A stretch of DNA of 64,000 bases from JABDQA01 sp963824415 (lineage in GTDB: Bacteria > Desulfobacterota > Desulfobulbia > Desulfobulbales > Desulfocapsaceae). The stretch is taken from the NCBI GenBank assembly GCA_963824415.1, contig CAWGPM010000003.1, forward strand, positions 62,001 through 126,000, written 5' to 3'. The notes beneath the pieces were generated by a model that was not told the DNA's origin, ran no database searches, and saw only the letters and a list, made by a program, of their open reading frames with translations. Of this stretch, positions 23,899 to 32,620 are shown piece by piece (the stretch's first letter is position 1; every line of letters begins with the position of its first letter). The position numbers were made by a program, and so were the translations under genes.

Positions 23899-25824
23899 AT
23901 GGGTAAAATTATCGGAATTGATCTTGGAACCACCAACTCGTGCGTGGCGGTGATGGAGGGCGGTGAGCCGAAAGTAATCGCCAATCAGGAAGGCAACAGG
24001 ACGACGCCGTCGGTGGTAGCTTTTGCCGATAATAACGAGCGCCTGGTTGGCCAGGTTGCCAAGCGTCAGGCTGTGACGAATCCGACTCGAACACTGTATG
24101 CGGTCAAACGGCTCATTGGGCGTAAGTTCACCGATGCCGAGGTGCAGAAGTCGATCAATGTCAGTCCGTTCGAGATCGTCGAAGGCACCAACGGCAGCGT
24201 ATCGATCAAGGTCGAGGGCAAGGTATACCGCCCGGCTGAGATTTCGGCGATGGTCCTGGCCAATATGAAGCAGACTGCGGAAGCCTATCTGGGCGAAGAG
24301 GTAACCGATGCGGTAATCACCGTTCCCGCTTACTTCAACGATTCCCAGCGCCAGGCCACCAAGGATGCCGGAAAGATCGCCGGGCTCAACGTCCAGCGGA
24401 TCATCAACGAGCCGACCGCGGCCTCACTGGCATATGGGCTGGATAAGAAGAACGAGGAAAAAATCGCGGTATTCGATCTCGGCGGCGGTACATTCGATGT
24501 ATCGATTCTGGAGATTGGTGACGGGGTGTTCGAAGTGAAGTCGACCAACGGAGATACCTTCCTGGGCGGCGAAGACTTCGATATGCGCGTGGTCACCTGG
24601 CTGGCTGACGAGTTCAAGCGCGATCAGGGAGTCGATCTGCGCAACGACAAGATGGCTCTGCAGCGTCTCAAGGAAGAGGCGGAAAAGGCCAAGATGGCTC
24701 TGTCCACGACGGTCGAGACCGACATCAACCTGCCGTTTATCACCGCTGACGCCTCCGGTCCGAAACATCTGAATGTGAAGCTGAGCCGGTCGAAGTTCGA
24801 GAGCCTGGTCGAAGACCTGGTAGAACGGACCATCGAGCCCTGTCGTACAGCCCTGAAAGATGCCGGGCTCAATGCTTCTGAAATCGATGAGGTTATCCTG
24901 GTCGGCGGTATGACCCGGATGCCGAAGGTGCAGCAAAAGGTCCAAGAGATTTTCGGCAAGGCGCCGCATAAAGGCGTCAACCCCGACGAGGTTGTGGCCA
25001 TCGGTGCCGCGATCCAGGGCGGTGTGTTGCAGGGCGACGTCAAGGACGTACTGCTGCTCGACGTAACCCCACTTTCGCTGGGCATCGAGACGCTGGGCGG
25101 CGTCACCACCAAACTGATCGAGAAAAACACCACGGTGCCGACCAAGAAGAGCCAGGTCTTTTCGACCGCTGCGGACAATCAGCCCGCGGTATCGATACAT
25201 GTGCTGCAGGGCGAGCGGGAAATGGCCCAGGACAACAAGACCATCGGTCGCTTCGAACTGACCGATATTCCGCCGGCGCCCCGCGGCGTGCCGCAGATCG
25301 AGGTGACCTTCGATCTGGACGCCAACGGCATCCTCAATGTTTCGGCCAAGGATCTTGGGACCGGCAAAGAGCAATCAATTCGAATTACCGCTTCTTCCGG
25401 TCTGACCGAAGAGGAGATCGAGCGCATGCAGAAGGACGCCGAGCTGCACGCTGAAGAGGATAAGAAGCGCAGGGAGCTGGTGGAAACAAAGAACCAGGCC
25501 GATGCGATGATCCATGCAACCCAAAAGAGTCTCAAGGAACTTGGCGATAAGGTCGATGCAGAGACCAAGGCCAACGTCGAAAAAGAAATTGAAAACGTCA
25601 AGAATGCGCTCAAGAGCGACAACGTTGACGAGATCAAGACGGCTGTTGATGCATTGACGGCTGCTTCGCACAAACTGGCGGAGTTGATGTATGCCCAGGC
25701 TGCCAAAGATAATCCTGATTCAGGCGGCGGGCCGCAGGACGGTGGCGACGGTTCCCAGCAGCCGCCTAAGAACGACAAAGGAGACGACGACGTGGTCGAT
25801 GCTGACTTCGAAGAAGTCAAATAA
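23899..25824 (+). CDS. dnaK: molecular chaperone DnaK (Hsp70)
   Basis: A 641-residue Hsp70. The ATPase domain opens with GIDLGTTNSCVAVMEGG and has the second phosphate motif AVFDLGGGTFDVSIL. The linker DVLLLDVTPLSLG is followed by the peptide-binding domain (about residues 395-505), the helical lid, and an acidic tail ending DDVVDADFEEVK, the usual bacterial ending. The start has a strong ribosome site, AAGGAG. The long form with the nucleotide-binding insert is that of Gram-negative DnaK, as used with GrpE. No dnaJ follows in the window. The gene ends at a strong terminator. Confidence 0.98.
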   Translation: MGKIIGIDLGTTNSCVAVMEGGEPKVIANQEGNRTTPSVVAFADNNERLVGQVAKRQAVTNPTRTLYAVKRLIGRKFTDAEVQKSINVSPFEIVEGTNGSVSIKVEGKVYRPAEISAMVLANMKQTAEAYLGEEVTDAVITVPAYFNDSQRQATKDAGKIAGLNVQRIINEPTAASLAYGLDKKNEEKIAVFDLGGGTFDVSILEIGDGVFEVKSTNGDTFLGGEDFDMRVVTWLADEFKRDQGVDLRNDKMALQRLKEEAEKAKMALSTTVETDINLPFITADASGPKHLNVKLSRSKFESLVEDLVERTIEPCRTALKDAGLNASEIDEVILVGGMTRMPKVQQKVQEIFGKAPHKGVNPDEVVAIGAAIQGGVLQGDVKDVLLLDVTPLSLGIETLGGVTTKLIEKNTTVPTKKSQVFSTAADNQPAVSIHVLQGEREMAQDNKTIGRFELTDIPPAPRGVPQIEVTFDLDANGILNVSAKDLGTGKEQSIRITASSGLTEEEIERMQKDAELHAEEDKKRRELVETKNQADAMIHATQKSLKELGDKVDAETKANVEKEIENVKNALKSDNVDEIKTAVDALTAASHKLAELMYAQAAKDNPDSGGGPQDGGDGSQQPPKNDKGDDDVVDADFEEVK

Positions 25825-25860
25825 GCAGATCTTAGCTGCTGTCTCCTGAGCTGGAAGCAC

Positions 25861-25896
25861 ATGGGAGAGGGATTTTTCCCTCTCCCATTTTTTTTT
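25861..25896 (+). terminator. rho-independent terminator of dnaK
   Basis: ATGGGAGAGGGA (25861-25872) and TCCCTCTCCCAT (25877-25888) form a perfect 12-bp stem with a TTTT loop. Eight more T follow. It lies 37 bp past the dnaK stop. Confidence 0.95.
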
Positions 25897-25968
25897 ATTA
25901 TGCAGTATGGTGTGTTCCGTTTCAACGCCGCGTCAATCCTTATCAATTCCTTGTTCCGTGACTGAACC

Positions 25969-26934
25969 ATGAAAATTCTCTCGGGTATCCAACCCTCTGG
26001 AAAACTCCATATCGGTAATTATTTCGGGATGATGAAGACCATGATATCGCATATGGAAAACGCTGATCTTTACGTCTTCATCGTTGATCTGCACGCCTTG
26101 ACCAGTGTGCATGACCGCGACCTGCTGGCCCGGGGAACGATTGAGGCAGCGGCCGATTTCCTGGCACTTGGTCTTGACCCGGACAAATGCACCTTCTGGG
26201 TACAGTCCGATGTGCCGGAGGTCTGCGAACTGACCTGGGTGCTCTCGACCCTGGCGCCGATGGGCCTGCTTGAGCGCTGTCACTCCTATAAGGACAAGAT
26301 CGCCAAAGGCATCAGTCCCAGCCACGGGCTGTTCTCCTATCCGGTGCTGATGGCGGCCGATATCCTGCTCTACCAGGCGGACTGCGTGCCGGTCGGCCAA
26401 GACCAGAAACAGCATCTGGAGGTGGCCAGGGATATCGCCCAGAAATTCAACAACGAATTCGGCGAGACCTTTGTCGTCCCGGAGCCGGCAATCGACGAAC
26501 ATACGGCCACGGTGCCGGGCCTCGACGGCCAGAAGATGTCCAAGTCCTATGACAACACCATCCCGATTTTTCTTGAAGGCAAACCACTGAAAAAACAGAT
26601 CATGGCCATCCAGACCGATGCGACCCCGGTCGAAGAGCCCAAGGATCCGGACACCTGCAACCTGTTCCAGATCTTCAGGCTGTTTGCCACGCCGGAGCGG
26701 CTGGCCGAAGTTCATGAGCTCTATGTCAACGGCGGGGCGGCCTATGGGTATATCAAGCTGGAACTGCTCGAGCTGATCACCGACTATTTTGCCGAGGCGC
26801 GAACCAGAAAAGCGCAGTATCTGGCCGATCCGGGCGAGGTTCGAAAGATCATGGCCCGTGGCGCTGAGAAGGCCCGGGCCAAAGCGAGCGTAACTATTGA
26901 TCTGGTCAGGGACCGGGTCGGGCTGAACTATTGA
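25969..26934 (+). CDS. trpS: tryptophanyl-tRNA synthetase
   Basis: A 321-residue class I aminoacyl-tRNA synthetase that charges tRNA-Trp. The HIGH-type signature is HIGN (residues 14-17, in GKLHIGNYFG) and the KMSKS loop is intact at 189-193. The length is normal for bacterial TrpS. The ATG at 25969 has no clear ribosome site. The next gene, an HD-domain protein, starts within a few bases of its stop, so the two are likely cotranscribed. Confidence 0.97.
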   Translation: MKILSGIQPSGKLHIGNYFGMMKTMISHMENADLYVFIVDLHALTSVHDRDLLARGTIEAAADFLALGLDPDKCTFWVQSDVPEVCELTWVLSTLAPMGLLERCHSYKDKIAKGISPSHGLFSYPVLMAADILLYQADCVPVGQDQKQHLEVARDIAQKFNNEFGETFVVPEPAIDEHTATVPGLDGQKMSKSYDNTIPIFLEGKPLKKQIMAIQTDATPVEEPKDPDTCNLFQIFRLFATPERLAEVHELYVNGGAAYGYIKLELLELITDYFAEARTRKAQYLADPGEVRKIMARGAEKARAKASVTIDLVRDRVGLNY

Positions 26935-26939
26935 GCACC

Positions 26940-27509
26940 ATGGAAAATCACGGAATCACGCGGCAGGATGCACTCGAACTGGTGAGGCAGCACCTGAAAA
27001 ACCCCAATATGGTCAATCACTGTCTGGCTTCAGAGGCGGTACTGGGAGCCCTGGCCGAAAAACTTGGTGAAGATGTCGATAAGTGGCGGCTGGCCGGCCT
27101 GCTCCACGACCTCGATGCCGAAAGCCACCCCGATCTTGACATCCATACCCGGGAGACAGCAAGGATTCTGCAGGAAGGCGGGGTCGATCCGGAGATCGTC
27201 GAGGCGATCCGCCTGCATAATGCCCGGGCTTACCCTGGTGAGTCCCGCTCAACGCGCCTGCAGCACGCACTTGCTGCAGGTGAGACCATTACCGGTCTGA
27301 TCGTTGCCGCAGCACTGGTGAATCCGGCCAAAAAGCTGGCGGCCGTCAAGCCCAAATCGGTAAAGAAGAGGTTCAAGGAAAAGGCCTTTGCCCGCGGAGC
27401 CGATAGAGAAATCATTAAAGAATGCGAACTTCTGGGTATCGAGGTACCCGAGTTCTGTGAGCTGGCCCTTGCCGCCATGCAGGATATCGCAGACGATATC
27501 GGATTGTAG
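26940..27509 (+). CDS. HD-domain metal-dependent phosphohydrolase
   Basis: A 189-residue protein of the HD/HDIG superfamily. The metal-binding set is visible as NHCLASEAVLGALA (first histidine), LAGLLHDLDAES (the HD pair) and EAIRLHNAR (later histidine). Such proteins hydrolyse phosphate esters of nucleotides, but the substrate here is unknown. The C-terminal part is basic (PKSVKKRFKEKAFARGADRE). I chose the ATG at 26940, 6 bp after trpS; a TTG at 26931 overlaps the trpS stop and is possible. The gene ends at a bidirectional terminator shared with the isomerase gene. Confidence 0.8.
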   Translation: MENHGITRQDALELVRQHLKNPNMVNHCLASEAVLGALAEKLGEDVDKWRLAGLLHDLDAESHPDLDIHTRETARILQEGGVDPEIVEAIRLHNARAYPGESRSTRLQHALAAGETITGLIVAAALVNPAKKLAAVKPKSVKKRFKEKAFARGADREIIKECELLGIEVPEFCELALAAMQDIADDIGL

Positions 27510-27554
27510 CTCTGCTCATCTTCTTGCGCTACCAGGTGTTTGCTCAGCCAATAA

Positions 27555-27586
27555 AAAAAGCCCGGCTCCAAAGAGCCGGGCTTTTT
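27555..27586. terminator. bidirectional rho-independent terminator
   Basis: AGCCCGGCTC and GAGCCGGGCT pair perfectly around CAAA, flanked by A and T runs on both sides. It can therefore stop transcription from the HD gene (plus) and from the isomerase gene (minus), which converge here. Confidence 0.93.
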
Positions 27587-27607
27587 GTGTTCAGGTGGCT
27601 GTGAATA

Positions 27608-28639
27608 CTAGAAATCAATCAATTCGACATCGAAAATCATCACCGCATTGGGTGGAATCGGCCCTCTGCCGGAGGGGCCGTAGCCCAGTTCCGGCGGGAT
27701 GATCAGGATTCGTTTCTCACCTTTGGTCATCGACAGGAAGGCCTCATCCCAGCCCTTGATCACCATGCCATCGCCGACCGGGAAGCTGATTGGCTGCTTG
27801 CGGTCATAGGAACTGTCGAACTTCTGGCCGTTGAGCAGCTTGCCGGTATAGTGGGCGGTCACCGTGGTTCCCTTGGTCGGGGTCTCAGTGCCTGAACCCG
27901 GTTCAACCACCACATATTTGAGTCCGGACGGGGTGGTGACCGCATCGGGATAGTCTGCTTCTAGTCTGGCCTGCTGGCCTTCCAGTGCAGCCAGTTCCTT
28001 TTCCTGCTGGCGCTCTTTCATCGTGGCCAGCAGGTGGTCGAAAGCGGCCTGATCGGTCTGAAATGCTTCGGCTTCCTTACCCACCCGGATGATCTCAATA
28101 GATTCGATAACGTCGCCCTGCTGGATGGCATCGACAACCGACTGGCCGGATATCACATAGCCGAAGACCGTGTGTTTACCGTCCAGCCACGGCGTTGGTA
28201 CATGGGTGATGAAGAATTGGCTGCCGTTGGTGCCCGGTCCGGCGTTGGCCATGGACAGGATACCGGGTGCGTCGTGGCGCAGGTCGGGATCGATCTCATC
28301 GGGGAAGGTATAGCCAGGGCCGCCGGTGCCGGTGCCGAGCGGACAGCCGCCCTGGATCATGAAATCGGGGATGACCCGGTGAAAGGTGAGGCCGTCGTAA
28401 AAGCGGGTGCCGGACTTGCTGCCGCCCCCGAGTTCCTTGGTTCCTTCGGCCAGACCGACGAAGTTTACCACGGTCAGCGGTGTTTTCTCGAATTCGAGCA
28501 GGCAGAGTATTTCACCTTTACTAGTGAAAAATTTGGCGTAAAGGCCGTCTTTGAGTTTTGCCTCAGACATAGATGCATCTCCATTGATATAGGTAAATAA
28601 AGCAATCAGTACTATGAGTAGTCGTGCCGATCTGTTCAT
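27608..28639 (-). CDS. cyclophilin-FKBP fusion peptidyl-prolyl isomerase
   Basis: A 343-residue protein joining two unrelated proline isomerases. The cyclophilin domain (about residues 30-195) has FHRVIPDFMIQGG, NGSQFFITHV and WLDGKHTVFG. A charged helical linker (about 205-235) precedes an FKBP domain (about 240-343) with VTAHYTGKLLNGQKFDSS and PPELGYGPSGRG. The ATG at 28639 has AGGAGG four bases upstream and gives a signal-peptide-like start (ARLLIVLIALFTYING). A second ATG at 28570 also has GGAG and would give a cytoplasmic form. A promoter lies just upstream. Confidence 0.9.
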   Translation of the reverse strand: MNRSARLLIVLIALFTYINGDASMSEAKLKDGLYAKFFTSKGEILCLLEFEKTPLTVVNFVGLAEGTKELGGGSKSGTRFYDGLTFHRVIPDFMIQGGCPLGTGTGGPGYTFPDEIDPDLRHDAPGILSMANAGPGTNGSQFFITHVPTPWLDGKHTVFGYVISGQSVVDAIQQGDVIESIEIIRVGKEAEAFQTDQAAFDHLLATMKERQQEKELAALEGQQARLEADYPDAVTTPSGLKYVVVEPGSGTETPTKGTTVTAHYTGKLLNGQKFDSSYDRKQPISFPVGDGMVIKGWDEAFLSMTKGEKRILIIPPELGYGPSGRGPIPPNAVMIFDVELIDF

Positions 28640-28678
28640 AATGCCTCCTGTGCAGCGTTGCTTTTAAACGAACTGTTC

Positions 28679-28712
28679 TGACTACACGATACACCTTGTG
28701 TTGTCAAGGTGT
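28679..28712 (-). promoter_or_regulatory. promoter with operator-like repeat for the isomerase fusion
   Basis: On the minus strand TTGACA (28707-28702) and TAGTCA (28684-28679) are exactly 17 bases apart, 40 bp before the isomerase start. The -35 overlaps a perfect 8-bp inverted repeat, ACACCTTG (28691-28698) with CAAGGTGT (28705-28712), placed where a repressor or activator could bind. Confidence 0.55.
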
Positions 28713-28851
28713 TGTCTCGGCGTTACCACAGGCAGTGTGGATTTCAGCAGGATCGAGCCGTTAGCAGTTGACGAGGTCTGCCGCAGAGGTTTTATTGAAC
28801 TGGCCCGGCTTGAGCGGTGCAATCGCCTGGGTTGAAAATCTTATTGTTCTG

Positions 28852-30147
28852 GTGAATCGATTGTCTGTTCTTTATAAATTGGCCGTCGGCCTGGTCTTCT
28901 GGGTGTGTTTCCCGTTTCTGCTGGCACTGGTGCTGATAACCGGCCGCCATCGTCGCGGGCTGTTTCAGCGTCTGGGTTTTTACCGGTTAAGGCGCACACC
29001 GGGCGGCGGGCGGCGCATCTGGATCCATGCGGCCTCGATTGGCGAGGTGCGGGCGGCGGGCATGCTGATTGATGAACTGCGCAGGGATCTGCCCGACAGC
29101 AGGATGGTGGTGACGACGATGACCATTCATGGCCGCGCTTTTGCCCGGAGCCACCTTGACGCCGAGATCGACTGTTTCCTGGCTCCGCTCGATGTGCCGT
29201 TGATTGCCGGCCGGGTGGCGTCCGTTCTGGCTCCCGATGTCTATATCTGTCTTGAAACCGAATTATGGCCGCTGCTCATTGGTGAACTCAAAAATCGAGG
29301 GGTCGCTTCTTTTTTACTCAACGGCAGGCTGTCCCCTCGTTCGATCAAGCGATACCGCCGGCTGCGTTTGCTCTTTAAAGAGGTTATCAGGAGCTTTCAG
29401 CACATCGGCGCGATCAGCGAAGAAGACCGGCAGCGCTTTGTCGAGATTGGCGCTGAACCTGGGTCGGTGACCGTTGTGGGCAATATCAAGGATGATTTTG
29501 TGCTCCCCGAAGACCTCGCCGCCATAAAGAAACGCTGGTCGGATCTGCTGGCTCTTAACGAAAATACCGATGTGATGGTTGTCGGTTCCACCCACAGCCC
29601 CGAAGAAAAGCTGCTGCTGCCGGTGTTCAGCAGATTGACCAGCCACGCCAAGCAGCTCTGGCTTATTGCCCCTCGTCATCTTGACCGGCTCCAGGAGATC
29701 GAAGCGCTGCTGCAGGCTAATAAAATCGATTATGATCTACTGAGCCGTTTGATCTCAGGAGCCGCCCGACGCCAGGCGCTGGTCCTGGTGGATACCATCG
29801 GTGACCTGGCAGAGCTCTACTCGATCGCCACCTTTGTGTTTATCGGCGGGTCGCTGATGGGCTATGGCGGGCACAACCTGATGGAGGCCGCAATCTGGGA
29901 AAAACCGGTGTTTTTCGGTCCCGATATGGACGATTTCAAAGAGGGGGCCCGGCTCCTGGAACAGGCGGGCGGTGGCTTCCGTATCGCTGACGCAGAAGAA
30001 CTTGAGCAGTTGCTCATCATGTTTTCAGACGATCGCCAGCGCTTGCGCCAGGCCGGGCTTGAAGCTGGCCGGGTCGCCCGCAGTCTGCACGGGGCGGGGC
30101 GCAGACAGGCGCAGATGGTACTCCGGGGATTGAATGAATTATCCTGA
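28852..30147 (+). CDS. waaA: 3-deoxy-D-manno-octulosonic acid transferase (KDO transferase)
   Basis: This inner-membrane glycosyltransferase adds KDO to lipid A precursors. From the GTG at 28852 it is 431 residues, close to E. coli WaaA (425), and starts MNRLSVLYKLAVGLVFWV with an N-terminal membrane anchor. Diagnostic motifs are IWIHAASIGEVRAA, LNGRLSPRSIKRY, VVGSTHSPEEKLLL and the acceptor-region GGSLMGYGGHNLMEAA. The frame stays open back to a TTG at 28768, and a TTG at 28795 has AGAGG upstream, so the start is uncertain. The exonuclease gene follows 25 bp later. Confidence 0.93.
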   Translation: MNRLSVLYKLAVGLVFWVCFPFLLALVLITGRHRRGLFQRLGFYRLRRTPGGGRRIWIHAASIGEVRAAGMLIDELRRDLPDSRMVVTTMTIHGRAFARSHLDAEIDCFLAPLDVPLIAGRVASVLAPDVYICLETELWPLLIGELKNRGVASFLLNGRLSPRSIKRYRRLRLLFKEVIRSFQHIGAISEEDRQRFVEIGAEPGSVTVVGNIKDDFVLPEDLAAIKKRWSDLLALNENTDVMVVGSTHSPEEKLLLPVFSRLTSHAKQLWLIAPRHLDRLQEIEALLQANKIDYDLLSRLISGAARRQALVLVDTIGDLAELYSIATFVFIGGSLMGYGGHNLMEAAIWEKPVFFGPDMDDFKEGARLLEQAGGGFRIADAEELEQLLIMFSDDRQRLRQAGLEAGRVARSLHGAGRRQAQMVLRGLNELS

Positions 30148-30172
30148 AATAATAAATGATTAAAGGTGGACT

Positions 30173-30946
30173 ATGAGGCTGTTGTCCTGGAATGTGAACG
30201 GACTGCGGGCCGTGTTTAAGAAGGGTTTTGTAGCCTCGGTTGCGGCGATGCAGCCCGATATCCTCTGTCTTCAGGAGACCAAGCTGCAGCCGGCGCAGCG
30301 CACCGGCGAGATGATCGATCTGCCGTCATATCAGTCTTACTGGGATTATGCGGCGACTAAAAAAGGCTACAGCGGCGTGGCGGTATACAGCGCACCCACG
30401 CCGGTACAGAGCCGCTGCGGCTTCGGTATCGAGCGCTTTGATACGGAAGGGCGGGTGCTCGAACTCGATTATGGGGACTTTATCCTGTTCAATATCTACT
30501 TTCCCAATGGCCAGAAAGACGAGGAGCGGCTGCAGTACAAGCTCGATTTCTACCGCGAATTCTTCGCCTACGCGGATCACTTGAGGGCGGCGGGCAGAAG
30601 CCTCATTATTACCGGCGACTTCAACACCGCCCATAACGAGATCGATCTGAAAAATCCCCAGTCCAATAAGGACCGATCAGGTTTTCTTCGTATCGAACGC
30701 GATGTGCTCGATGATATCGTGGCGCGCGGCTATGTGGATACCTTCCGGCACTTCTACCCGGATAGCGTCAAATATTCCTGGTGGAGTTATCGTTTCAATG
30801 CCCGGCAGAACAACGCCGGCTGGCGGATCGACTATTTTTTCGTAAGTGCTGACCTGATCGCCAACGGCGTGGTCAAAGACGCTTTTATCTTGAACGAGAT
30901 CGAGGGTTCGGACCATTGTCCAGTGGGGATTGAACTAAGTCTTTAG
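30173..30946 (+). CDS. xth: exodeoxyribonuclease III / AP endonuclease
   Basis: A 257-residue Mg-dependent endonuclease of the ExoIII/APE1 family, acting in base excision repair at abasic sites. Catalytic motifs are MRLLSWNVNGLRAV, LCLQETKLQ, GDFNTAHNEIDL and the ending EGSDHCPVGIEL. Length is normal. AAAGGTGG precedes the ATG. The gene runs 25 bp behind waaA and its stop overlaps the end of the convergent nhaA by 4 bp. Confidence 0.95.
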   Translation: MRLLSWNVNGLRAVFKKGFVASVAAMQPDILCLQETKLQPAQRTGEMIDLPSYQSYWDYAATKKGYSGVAVYSAPTPVQSRCGFGIERFDTEGRVLELDYGDFILFNIYFPNGQKDEERLQYKLDFYREFFAYADHLRAAGRSLIITGDFNTAHNEIDLKNPQSNKDRSGFLRIERDVLDDIVARGYVDTFRHFYPDSVKYSWWSYRFNARQNNAGWRIDYFFVSADLIANGVVKDAFILNEIEGSDHCPVGIELSL

Positions 30947-32328
30947 CCCTGCTGCCTGCCGACGCTGGCTATTCTCAGGATCAGGTAGCCGGCGACACCG
31001 CCGAGCAGCGAACCGATGATGATGCCGATCTTGGCATACTCCTGGTAAAGAGGTTCGGAAAATGACAGTGCCGAGATAAACAGCGACATCGTAAAACCGA
31101 TACCGCCCAGAAATCCGACGCCGACTATCATCAGCCAGGTAGCCCCGCTGATCAACCTGACCTTGAGAATCCTGGTGGCTAGCCAGGTAAACAGGGTTAT
31201 GCCGATCGGCTTGCCAAGCGCCAGGCCAAAACTCACGCCGAGCGTCACCGGATGAAACAGGGCTGCTCCCATATCCAGATTAGCAAAGACAACGCCGGCG
31301 TTGGCCAGCGCAAACAGCGGCAGAATCAGGTACGCAACCCAGGGTTCCATGGCGTGCTCCAGGCGCTGGAGCGGGGGCTCTACCTTGCTGCAGGCGATGT
31401 TGATTGAGTGAACCGCATCGAGATGGGTTCGATTGACCATGATTGTATAACCGCAATCATCCCCCTCGCACTTGATCCGTTCGAGGCGCTCCCTGACCAT
31501 TTTCATGAATACATCGGTGTTGTAGTGCCCCCTGGCCGGAATGAACATCGAGACCACCACGCCGGTGATGGTCGCATGGAGTCCTGAATGGGCCACCATA
31601 TACCAGAGGATCACCCCGGCAACAAGATAGGCAACCGGATTGCGCACCCAGAAACGGTTCATGACAAAGAGCGCCGCGCACACAGCCAGTCCCATGCCCA
31701 GATAGGAGAGGTGAATCTGCGGTGTATAGAAGAGCGCAATTACCACTATGGCCCCCAGATCGTCGGCAATTGCAAAGGCGGTCAGGAAAATCCTGACGCC
31801 AAATGGAATCCGCTTGCCCAGCGTCGACAGGATGGCCAGTGAAAAGGCGATATCGGTGGCGATTGGTATTCCCCAGCCCGCCATCGTATCGCTGCCGCCG
31901 TTGAAGACAGCATACAGCAGTCCAGGAAAAATCATGCCGCCGACTGCCGCCGCCACCGGCAGCGCGGCCCGCCGCGGGTCGGAGAGACCGCCGACCAGCA
32001 ATTCCCGCTTTATCTCGAGCCCGACCGTGAAGAAAAACAGGGTCATAAGACCGTCGTTCACCCAGTGGGCCAGCGAATGGGTGAGCGCCGCTCCGCCAAG
32101 ACTGAAGGTTAGTTCTTTATGCCAGAAATGAGCATAGCTCTCAGGACTGAGGTTGGACCAGATCAGTGCAGTGATGGAGGCGGCCAGCAGCAGGAAGCCG
32201 CCGTTTGAGATGGTGTTGAAAAAATTCTGGAAGGCCGAAGTGGCGATAACCTTGTTTACCAGCGATTCCGGACTGATCTGATCATCCGGTACGGGATCGT
32301 TGTACATGGGTATATCGGGTTTTTGCAT
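30943..32328 (-). CDS. nhaA: Na+/H+ antiporter NhaA
   Basis: A 461-residue inner-membrane antiporter that exports Na+ in exchange for H+. The ion-binding aspartate pair is in AIADDLGAIVVIAL, and the other conserved segments are GLEIKRELLVGGL and GWGIPIATDIAFSLAIL. It is longer than E. coli NhaA (388), mainly by a hydrophilic insertion near the middle that contains two cysteines (CEGDDCGY) and an N-terminal extension. A perfect 7-bp inverted repeat lies 44 bp upstream of the start. Confidence 0.95.
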   Translation of the reverse strand: MQKPDIPMYNDPVPDDQISPESLVNKVIATSAFQNFFNTISNGGFLLLAASITALIWSNLSPESYAHFWHKELTFSLGGAALTHSLAHWVNDGLMTLFFFTVGLEIKRELLVGGLSDPRRAALPVAAAVGGMIFPGLLYAVFNGGSDTMAGWGIPIATDIAFSLAILSTLGKRIPFGVRIFLTAFAIADDLGAIVVIALFYTPQIHLSYLGMGLAVCAALFVMNRFWVRNPVAYLVAGVILWYMVAHSGLHATITGVVVSMFIPARGHYNTDVFMKMVRERLERIKCEGDDCGYTIMVNRTHLDAVHSINIACSKVEPPLQRLEHAMEPWVAYLILPLFALANAGVVFANLDMGAALFHPVTLGVSFGLALGKPIGITLFTWLATRILKVRLISGATWLMIVGVGFLGGIGFTMSLFISALSFSEPLYQEYAKIGIIIGSLLGGVAGYLILRIASVGRQQG

Positions 32329-32371
32329 TACCCCTGTCTCCCCAGCGTAGCTTGACTTTGACGATTACCGT

Positions 32372-32390
32372 TGACCGCCCGGAGCGGTCA
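32372..32390. repeat. 7-bp inverted repeat upstream of nhaA
   Basis: TGACCGC (32372-32378) and GCGGTCA (32384-32390) are exact inverse complements around CCGGA, 44 bp before the nhaA start. It may be an operator or a leader hairpin. The rest of the 292-bp gap between nhaA and the radical SAM gene shows nothing I can name. Confidence 0.4.
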
Positions 32391-32620
32391 GGCAGAACAT
32401 GATTCTCTGTAGTTATAGCCAAGCTGTCGATAAGTATCAAGATTTCATATGATGCTGGGCCGGATCGCCCCTCGGCGGCGGGCTGTCTGCCGCCCAGAAA
32501 GTGCTGAACCCGGTGCAGGATTGCCAGCTCGTCTGCAATCATGGTAAAGATCATCCCAGGATGAGGGCGGTTGTAGCAGGCAGCAGGCATATGAGTTGAC
32601 CAATTTGCGTAGAGCAAAAC

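Noticed and set aside
24424..25374. 316-codon minus-strand frame opposite dnaK
   Set aside because: It is a reverse-complement shadow of a highly conserved gene; the translation has no recognisable domain and no ribosome site of its own.
32329..32620. cobalamin riboswitch upstream of the B12/radical SAM gene
   Set aside because: No B12-box or long structured leader could be recognised in the 292-bp gap.
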